DNA of 9,431 nucleotides, taken from NCBI GenBank assembly GCA_031268245.1, contig JAIRXN010000047.1, positions 1-9,431 of the forward strand. Direction: 5' to 3'. The stretch is from Treponema sp. GTDB lineage: Bacteria; Spirochaetota; Spirochaetia; Treponematales; Breznakiellaceae. The first letter of the stretch is position 1. Every line of letters begins with the position of its first letter. The position numbers and the translations under genes were made by a program. The notes below the pieces were generated by a model. It saw only the letters and a program-made list of their open reading frames with translations. It made no database searches and was not told where the DNA came from. Positions 1 through 4,378 of the stretch are shown here, piece by piece.

Positions 1-97
1 CCATCCCCGGCAGAGGGGACAGGTTTCAAAGGAAATGGTGGACAAGGCGGTAGAGGAAAAGGGAATAAAGGTGAACGCCATTATCCTGCCGCAGTAA
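1..97 (+). CDS. C-terminal end of an unidentified protein (partial)
   Basis: The frame beginning at base 2 is open from the window edge to a TAA at 95-97 and gives about 31 residues ending KVNAIILPQ. The composition (mixed charged helix, then a short hydrophobic strand) looks like a real protein end. I do not recognise the family and the fragment is too short to assign one. A second frame, starting at base 1, is also open to a TAG at 130-132, but its Gly/Lys/Pro-rich translation looks less protein-like. The gene converges on the lipoprotein gene with about 31 nt between stops, and no convincing terminator lies in that gap. Confidence 0.4.
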   Translation, partial: HPRQRGQVSKEMVDKAVEEKGIKVNAIILPQ

Positions 98-128
98 CCC
101 TTCCTGAGGCACAAGCGCCAGTACTTCC

Positions 129-551
129 TTAGCCGGATTTCCCTTTCAGCCAGCCAAAGTCGATAAGTTTGGCGTTTTGTTTTTCATCAATATGCTTGAG
201 CACGATGTTGGCCAGGATACGGTATTCCGGGGGCAGGGTTTCGGCGTCTTCCTCCTCGTAACGTTCCAGGAGGGCTTCAAGTCCATCCCGGGCCTGGTCA
301 TAGTTTTTCTCTTTGTAGTGGATAAAGGCAATCTCGTACTCCGCCGTACACACCAGGGTGGAATTGGTTCTGTTCCGTTCCAAAAGCGCCTGGTAATAGA
401 GGAGGGAAAGGCCGTAACGGTTCTTGTCCGAGGCTTCCTGTCCCCGCTGAATCAGTTCCATGGCGGTCAAATCACCGGGAATTTCTGCAGGCCCGCCGGC
501 GCAGGAAAACAGAAGCACGCTCAATAGGATAAAAAGGATGTAACACTTCAT
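129..551 (-). CDS. Small TPR-like lipoprotein (140 aa)
   Basis: This predicted lipoprotein has a signal peptide with Lys2, a hydrophobic core at residues 4-15 and a lipobox-like LFSC with Cys17 as the acylated residue. The relaxed lipobox is typical of spirochaetes. It should therefore be exported and anchored in a membrane. The mature part is almost all helical. Residues about 28-60 and 66-98 (around YGLSLLYYQALLERN and YEIAFIHYKEKNYDQARDGLEALLERY) have the Ala/Tyr/Leu spacing of tetratricopeptide repeats, which suggests a scaffold or complex-assembly role. No enzyme motif is visible. The ATG at 551 is used because the signal peptide follows it directly. There is no Shine-Dalgarno sequence at normal spacing, and a promoter-like element ends only 8 nt upstream, so the mRNA may be leaderless. 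It lies 49 nt downstream of the cysteine-rich gene on the same strand. The partner and exact function are unknown. Confidence 0.8.
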   Translation of the reverse strand: MKCYILFILLSVLLFSCAGGPAEIPGDLTAMELIQRGQEASDKNRYGLSLLYYQALLERNRTNSTLVCTAEYEIAFIHYKEKNYDQARDGLEALLERYEEEDAETLPPEYRILANIVLKHIDEKQNAKLIDFGWLKGKSG

Positions 552-559
552 ATAAATTC

Positions 560-588
560 AGTATATCATCCTGGCTTGCATGATGCAA
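560..588 (-). promoter_or_regulatory. Putative promoter of the lipoprotein gene, with a dyad over the -35
   Basis: On the - strand a TTGCAT (583-588) is followed after exactly 17 nt by TATACT (560-565). The latter matches the sigma-70 -10 consensus at five of six positions, while the -35 matches at three of six. Transcription should start around position 553, one to three bases before the ATG at 551. The -35 hexamer forms half of a perfect 6-1-6 palindrome, TTGCATGATGCAA read on the + strand (576-588), which is a plausible operator. Read from sequence only. Confidence 0.45.
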
Positions 589-600
589 CGATACAATGGT

Positions 601-924
601 TCATTTTTCCGGCATCAGGAAAATTTCGTCTTTGCCGGACAGCACGCTGTGCAGTTCCCTGATGAATTCTTTGGTGTCTCCCATATCCTCATACGCATCG
701 CATTCATCCAGATAACGGTGGAAAATGGTGAAATACCTGTAATATTTCTCTTTCCCCAGCTTCTTCTTCCACTTGCCGGCGGCGCAGTGTACCCGCAGAA
801 CATAGCTTTGCCCGTTCTCTTGCCAGAATGGAACCAGTTTGCAGTGGATACAGTTGGCGCAGTAAATTTTTCCGCTATGGAACTCCTCGTTATTCTCGAT
901 AGATGTTTCCAGAGTTTCATCCAT
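601..924 (-). CDS. Small cysteine-rich protein of unknown function (107 aa)
   Basis: I do not recognise the family with confidence. The protein is soluble, with no signal peptide or membrane segment. It has a CxxCxxC cluster (Cys22, Cys25, Cys28, in YCANCIHCKL), then Cys47 in VHCAAGKW and Cys75 in YLDECDAYEDMG. His27 and His46 lie close to the cysteines. This spacing fits a zinc or iron-sulfur site with ligands drawn from two or three loops. The middle is very basic and aromatic (KWKKKLGKEKYYRYF, 51-65), which could suit nucleic-acid binding, and the last 25 residues look helical. The ATG at 924 has a purine-rich AGGGCGG seven bases upstream, supporting that start. It is transcribed divergently from argC and may form a two-gene unit with the lipoprotein gene, although that gene also has its own promoter candidate. 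Whether it has any link to arginine metabolism cannot be told. Confidence 0.7.
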   Translation of the reverse strand: MDETLETSIENNEEFHSGKIYCANCIHCKLVPFWQENGQSYVLRVHCAAGKWKKKLGKEKYYRYFTIFHRYLDECDAYEDMGDTKEFIRELHSVLSGKDEIFLMPEK

Positions 925-939
925 TTATATACCGCCCTA

Positions 940-968
940 TTGACGAAAATTCATAATTATGAAAAATA
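940..968 (+). promoter_or_regulatory. Candidate promoter with a 14-bp palindrome in its spacer
   Basis: TTGACG (940-945, five of six to the -35 consensus) is followed 17 nt later by AAAAAT (963-968, a weak -10). Inside the spacer lies the perfect 14-bp palindrome TTCATAATTATGAA (950-963), so any protein bound there would occlude polymerase. The half-sites are not in the ARG-box order (TGAAT..ATTCA), so ArgR is not clearly indicated. The same palindrome sits about 26 bp upstream of the divergent gene at 924 and could control both directions. Confidence 0.35.
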
Positions 969-979
969 ACGGCTATGAT

Positions 980-1017
980 GAGCTTCTTGCAAAACCTGAG
1001 CAAGTTTTGAAAGAGCC
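980..1017 (-). repeat. Hairpin repeat, copy 1 (inverted relative to copies 2 and 3)
   Basis: Read on the - strand this segment starts GGCTCTTTCAAAACT and ends GGTTTTGCAAGAAGCTC. It aligns with the copy at 6638-6674 over the whole length: 13 of the first 15 bases are identical, followed by a 6-nt loop segment, GGTTTTG and AAGCTC. It can fold as CTT-T-CAAAAC against GTTTTG-C-AAG, with an outer GGCT/AGCT arm. On the + strand the same bases can also pair CTTGC (986-990) with GCAAG (1000-1004). Confidence 0.65.
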
Positions 1018-1020
1018 TCT

Positions 1021-1038
1021 GATGATTGATTATTCGTA
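1021..1038 (+). promoter_or_regulatory. ARG-box-like site upstream of argC
   Basis: The core TGATT-GATT-ATTCG (1023-1036) matches the ArgR/AhrC half-site pattern TGAAT-N4-ATTCA at eight of ten defined bases, with the correct 4-nt spacing. A possible promoter follows directly: TTGCTT at 1041-1046 and TATTCT at 1064-1069 with a 17-nt spacer. This is a visual match to the established ArgR consensus. No argR gene is in view, so the call is tentative. Confidence 0.3.
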
Positions 1039-1060
1039 TGTTGCTTCCCGCCTCCGTTAG
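1022..1060 (+). CDS. Possible 12-residue arginine leader peptide ahead of argC
   Basis: An ATG at 1022 opens a 12-codon frame, MIDYSYVASRLR, ending in TAG at 1058-1060. Two of the last three codons are arginine (CGC, CGT). A weak AAGAG lies 6 nt before the ATG. A dyad followed by a pyrimidine/T-rich run begins 23 nt after the stop (1083-1102). This layout resembles amino-acid leader-peptide attenuators, but two Arg codons in twelve is weak statistics. It also competes with the reading that promoter and operator lie in the same bases, so it may be chance. Confidence 0.2.
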   Translation: MIDYSYVASRLR

Positions 1061-1082
1061 ATCTATTCTCAAATCTATTTAT

Positions 1083-1110
1083 ACGGTAATTTAAGATACC
1101 GTTTCTTTCT
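1083..1110 (+). terminator. Dyad plus T-rich run in the argC leader (possible attenuator)
   Basis: ACGGTA (1083-1088) and TACCGT (1097-1102) form a perfect 6-bp stem with an 8-nt loop. The pyrimidine-rich run TTCTTTCT follows immediately. The stem is short and the T run is interrupted, so it would be a weak intrinsic terminator; an operator is the alternative. It sits 39 nt before the argC start. Confidence 0.3.
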
Positions 1111-1141
1111 TGTTCATTCTTTAGTTGTGTGAGGTTATTCC

Positions 1142-2275
1142 ATGATTGCTGGTATTATTGGAGCGACAGGTTATGCCGGAGCCGAACTGGCAAGGCTGCT
1201 GGCAGGGCATCCAAAGCTGGAAAAACTCCTCCTCTCTTCGGTGAGGCATGAGGGGGACAGAATAGAAAATGTATACCCCAATTTTTTGGGCCGGATCTCC
1301 GCGGCTCTCCTGAAACCTGAAGAGCTAATAAATGAAGCCGATCTGGTTTTTGCGGCCCTGCCCAGCGGGGTAGGGGAAGATTTTGCAAAGGCCGCCGTTG
1401 AGCGGAAGATTCCCTTTATCGATCTTTCCGCGGATTTTCGTTTTGATGACGATGAAGAAACCTTCAGGGCCTGGTACGGGAAGGATTATGTCCACCCCGA
1501 ACTGCGGAAATTTTCTGTCTACGGCCTCCCCGAGCTTAACCGGAAGCGGATCAGGGAGCTGGCCGCTGCGGGCCCCGTGATCATCGGGAATCCGGGCTGC
1601 TACCCCACGGGAGCCTCTCTGGGCCTTTTCCCCGCACTGGCAAAGGGTCTTGCCGTTTCCGGCGCGGGGCCTGTCATTGTCGATTCGGCTTCCGGCATAA
1701 CCGGAGGCGGCCGGGAACCGCAGCGTTCCTATCACTTCCCCGAGTGCAGCGATTCGGTTTCCCCCTACAAGGTAGGTGTCCACCGCCATACTCCCGAGAT
1801 TAGCCGGAACATGGAAATGATGGCGGGAGGGGCCGGTTCCCCTCTTGAAACGAGGTTTCATACGCCTTCCCTGGTTTTTACCCCCCATCTGGCTCCCATG
1901 AACAGGGGTATTTTGAGTACCATCTACATTCCCCTGAAAAAGGATTCAGGAATTCATGAAGGAAGACCCCGGCCTCCCGCAGCCGGGATAGAGGCCCTGG
2001 CCGCCGAGATCCGGCGCTTGTATCTTGATTTTTACCGGAATGAACCGTTTGTACGGATTCTTCCCGCGGGACTTTACGCCGCCACAAACCGCGTCAGACA
2101 GAGTAACTACTGTGATATTTCGGTTCATCCGGATCACAGCGGCTCTATGCTGATCGTTGTGAGCGCCATCGACAATATGGTTAAGGGCGCCGCGGGCCAG
2201 GCGGTACAGAACATGAATATTGTCATGGGCTTTGAAGAGGATTCGGGCCTTACGGCGATACCGGCCCTGTTTTGA
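1142..2275 (+). CDS. argC: N-acetyl-gamma-glutamyl-phosphate reductase
   Basis: ArgC reduces N-acetylglutamyl phosphate to N-acetylglutamate semialdehyde with NADPH, the third step of arginine biosynthesis, in the cytoplasm. The NADP-binding motif GIIGATGYAGAEL is at residues 4-16. The catalytic cysteine is Cys153 in GNPGCYPTGASLG. SASGITGGGREP (182-193) and VGVHRHTPEI (211-220) carry the substrate-binding and histidine motifs. The C-terminal half returns to the dinucleotide domain (SAIDNMVKGAAGQAVQNMN, 341-359). At 377 residues it is some 30 longer than typical bacterial ArgC. Part of the excess is a Gly/Pro-rich stretch around 268-283 after IYIPLKK, where the family usually runs straight into the next helix. 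The ATG has GAGG seven bases upstream. It is the first gene of the operon, and the regulatory candidates lie in the 217 bp before it. Confidence 0.96.
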   Translation: MIAGIIGATGYAGAELARLLAGHPKLEKLLLSSVRHEGDRIENVYPNFLGRISAALLKPEELINEADLVFAALPSGVGEDFAKAAVERKIPFIDLSADFRFDDDEETFRAWYGKDYVHPELRKFSVYGLPELNRKRIRELAAAGPVIIGNPGCYPTGASLGLFPALAKGLAVSGAGPVIVDSASGITGGGREPQRSYHFPECSDSVSPYKVGVHRHTPEISRNMEMMAGGAGSPLETRFHTPSLVFTPHLAPMNRGILSTIYIPLKKDSGIHEGRPRPPAAGIEALAAEIRRLYLDFYRNEPFVRILPAGLYAATNRVRQSNYCDISVHPDHSGSMLIVVSAIDNMVKGAAGQAVQNMNIVMGFEEDSGLTAIPALF

Positions 2276-2289
2276 GTGAAGGTGAAAGA

Positions 2290-3123
2290 ATGACGGTACG
2301 CGAAGAGAGGGCGGCGGCGCTAAAAGGGAAAACCATCGTGGTGAAGTACGGCGGAAACGCCATGATCCATGAGGATCTCAAGGCCGTGGTTATAGAAGAT
2401 GTGGTATACATTGCCGGCATGGGTATTCATGCCGTCCTGGTTCACGGCGGCGGGCCCGAAATAGAATCCATGCTGAAAAAAACCGGGAAGGAGAGCCGTT
2501 TTGTAAACGGGCTCCGCTATACCGATGAAGAAACAATGGAAATTGTACAAATGGTCCTCTGCGGAAAGGTTAACAAGGATATTGTTGCCCTTATCCAGCG
2601 GGCGGGGGGCAGGGCTCTTGGGCTGTGCGGTCTTGACGGCGCGCTGCTCAAGGCCCGCCGCATCCGTGGTGAGGATCTGGGCCTTGTGGGAGAGGTGGAA
2701 AAGGTGGAGAGCGGCATAATTCGCGGAATTCTCGATACCGGCAGTATTCCTGTGCTCTCCTCGGTGGCTTACGGTATGGGAGATGATGAAGGCCATGCCC
2801 TCAATGTCAATGCCGATACCGCCGCCGCCTTTATCGCCGCGGCCCTGGGCGCGGAAGAACTGGTACTTATGACTGATGTGCAGGGTATACTCCGGGATGT
2901 CCGGGATCAGGATTCCCTTATTAAAACCGTAAAGGCCGGGGAACTTGAAGGCTTGAAAAAACAGGGCATGGTGAACAAGGGGATGATTCCCAAAACCGAT
3001 TGCTGCAGGCTTGCCCTGGAGGCCGGAGTAAAGAAAGCCCGCATCATAGACGGCAGGGTAAAACATTCGCTGTTGACCGCCCTGTTCACGGACGAATCAA
3101 TCGGAACAAAGATTGAAAATTAA
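2290..3123 (+). CDS. argB: Acetylglutamate kinase
   Basis: ArgB phosphorylates N-acetylglutamate with ATP, the second and usually controlling step of the pathway. Amino-acid-kinase motifs are clear from the ATG at 2290 (277 aa): KYGGNAM with Lys19, VHGGGPEI (51-58), RYTD (76-79), NVNADTAAAFIAAAL (172-186), LMTDVQGIL (193-201) and GMIPK (231-235). The ATG is chosen because AAGGTG lies 5-6 nt before it. A TTG at 2272, overlapping the argC stop, would add six residues but has no ribosome site. The C-terminus (IIDGRVKHSLLTALFTDESIGTKI) resembles the arginine-binding end of feedback-inhibited kinases, but the N-terminal segment before KTIVVKYGG is only 13 residues. That is shorter than the N-helix of the well-studied inhibited enzymes. 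It starts 14 nt after argC, consistent with coupled translation. Confidence 0.95.
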   Translation: MTVREERAAALKGKTIVVKYGGNAMIHEDLKAVVIEDVVYIAGMGIHAVLVHGGGPEIESMLKKTGKESRFVNGLRYTDEETMEIVQMVLCGKVNKDIVALIQRAGGRALGLCGLDGALLKARRIRGEDLGLVGEVEKVESGIIRGILDTGSIPVLSSVAYGMGDDEGHALNVNADTAAAFIAAALGAEELVLMTDVQGILRDVRDQDSLIKTVKAGELEGLKKQGMVNKGMIPKTDCCRLALEAGVKKARIIDGRVKHSLLTALFTDESIGTKIEN

Positions 3124-3159
3124 GGCTGTTCCAAAAGTTAAAGATTTTGGAATGGGCTT
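3124..3159 (+). repeat. Hairpin repeat, copy 2, between argB and argD
   Basis: The element starts on the base after the argB stop codon with GGCTGTTCCAAAA, identical over 13 nt to copy 3. It folds as TTCCAAAA (3129-3136) against TTTTGGAA (3145-3152), a perfect 8-bp stem with an 8-nt loop. Three further pairs, including wobbles, extend it outward. No T run follows, so it is not a standard terminator. It fills most of the 49-nt gap, and the argD ribosome site AAGGAG begins 3 nt after it. Confidence 0.7.
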
Positions 3160-3172
3160 ATAAGGAGATTAT

Positions 3173-4363
3173 ATGAGCGTTTTTATGAATACCTACCACA
3201 GGCTGCCGGTAACTTTTACACGGGGCGAAGGCTCCTGGCTTTTCGATGCCGAGGGGAAGAAGTATCTGGATTTTGGTTCCGGGATAGCGGTGAACTGTCT
3301 CGGACATAACTATCCGCCCCTGGTAAAGGCTGTTTCCGCTCAGGCGGCAAAACTGATCCACACCTGCAATTACTACCTGAGCGATATTTCCCTTGCCTTT
3401 GCGGAAAAACTCGTTGCCGCCTGCGCCAAAGGCGGTATGAAGAATGTGTTTCTGGCCAATTCCGGGGCGGAAGCCAACGAAGGCGCCTGCAAGATTGCCC
3501 GAAAGTATTCCCTCAAAAAATACGGCGAAGGCCGGCACCGGATTGTTACCCTCAAGGGGAGTTTTCACGGTAGAACTATTACCACCCTTGCGGCAACCGG
3601 ACAGGATAAGTTTCATCAGGACTTTGGCCCCTTTACGGAAGGCTTTGTCTACATTCCCGGCGGCGACATTGACGCCCTCGATAGGGCTCTCGACAGGAAC
3701 TCCGTCGCGGGGCTGCTTATGGAAGTGGTGCAGGGAGAAAGCGGCATTATTCCCCAGACCAGGGAATATGTTGAAAAAGCCGCCGCACTCTGCGCCGAAA
3801 GGGACATACTGCTCATGTTCGATGAGGTACAGTGCGGAATGGGCAGAACCGGCAGTTTTCTTGCCTATGAACAGTACGGGGTCTCAGGCGATGTAACTAC
3901 CCTCGCCAAAGGTATTGCCGGGGGACTGCCCGCAGGAGCGGTGCTGGCCGGAGAGAAGGCTCAGGATGTGCTGGGCCCGGGGGATCACGGTTCCACCTTC
4001 GGGGGGAATCCCCTTGCCGCAGCAGCAGGATGCGTGGTGCTCGATACGGTGAATCACCCGGCTTTTCTTGCGGAGATCACGCGGAAGGGAAGGAAGTTCA
4101 TGGATACCATCAGGGGCTGGAAACATCCCGGGCTTAAAGAAGTGCGGGGCATGGGGCTCATGATCGCATGCGATATTGAGGGCGATGCCTGGCCGGTTCT
4201 GGAAGCGGGAATTGCCGCCGCGGGAAACGGGAAACCGGGCCTGCTCTTTCTGAGCGCCGGCCCCAATACCCTCCGGTTTCTTCCGCCCTACACGATCAGC
4301 GATGCCGAGATCGAAGAGGGGCTTGAGATTCTTAAATCTCTTTTGAATCAGGCCGAATCATGA
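3173..4363 (+). CDS. argD: Acetylornithine aminotransferase
   Basis: ArgD is a PLP enzyme that converts N-acetylglutamate semialdehyde to N-acetylornithine using glutamate as amino donor. Many ArgD proteins also serve as succinyldiaminopimelate aminotransferase in lysine synthesis. Class-III aminotransferase features run in order: LDFGSGIAVNCLGH (32-45), the phosphate-binding NSGAEAN (96-102), KGSFHGRT (128-135), MFDEVQCGMGRTG (215-227) with the PLP-contacting Asp217, the Schiff-base lysine Lys246 in TTLAKGIAGGLPAGA, and STFGGNP (274-280). The C-terminal LRFLPPYTIS (367-376) is also typical. The length of 396 residues is normal. The ATG at 3173 has AAGGAG five bases upstream, the clearest ribosome site among the first three genes. 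Argument for argD over other class-III enzymes: it is flanked by argB upstream and argG/argH downstream. Confidence 0.95.
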   Translation: MSVFMNTYHRLPVTFTRGEGSWLFDAEGKKYLDFGSGIAVNCLGHNYPPLVKAVSAQAAKLIHTCNYYLSDISLAFAEKLVAACAKGGMKNVFLANSGAEANEGACKIARKYSLKKYGEGRHRIVTLKGSFHGRTITTLAATGQDKFHQDFGPFTEGFVYIPGGDIDALDRALDRNSVAGLLMEVVQGESGIIPQTREYVEKAAALCAERDILLMFDEVQCGMGRTGSFLAYEQYGVSGDVTTLAKGIAGGLPAGAVLAGEKAQDVLGPGDHGSTFGGNPLAAAAGCVVLDTVNHPAFLAEITRKGRKFMDTIRGWKHPGLKEVRGMGLMIACDIEGDAWPVLEAGIAAAGNGKPGLLFLSAGPNTLRFLPPYTISDAEIEEGLEILKSLLNQAES

Positions 4364-4378
4364 AACACAGAGTTTGTC

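Noticed and set aside
98..128. Bidirectional terminator between the convergent genes
   Set aside because: Only a 4-bp imperfect stem and no T run can be found in this gap.
177..969. Two + strand open frames (177-527 and 580-969) opposite the small - strand genes
   Set aside because: The - strand frames have a signal peptide with a lipobox and a patterned cysteine array. The + strand frames show neither protein-like composition nor ribosome sites.
975..1010. 11-codon ORF ATGATGAGC... in the argC leader
   Set aside because: It has no Arg codons and no ribosome site, and lies mostly within repeat copy 1. It is probably chance.
1276..1290. CCCAA-TTTT-TTGGG hairpin within argC
   Set aside because: It lies within conserved coding sequence and lacks the flanks of the repeat family, so the resemblance to the repeat core is superficial.
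2272..2289. TTG start for argB overlapping the argC stop
   Set aside because: No ribosome site precedes it, whereas the ATG at 2290 has AAGGTG at good spacing.
2320..3066. A 248-codon open frame on the - strand inside argB
   Set aside because: It is an antisense shadow of argB with no domain and no ribosome site.
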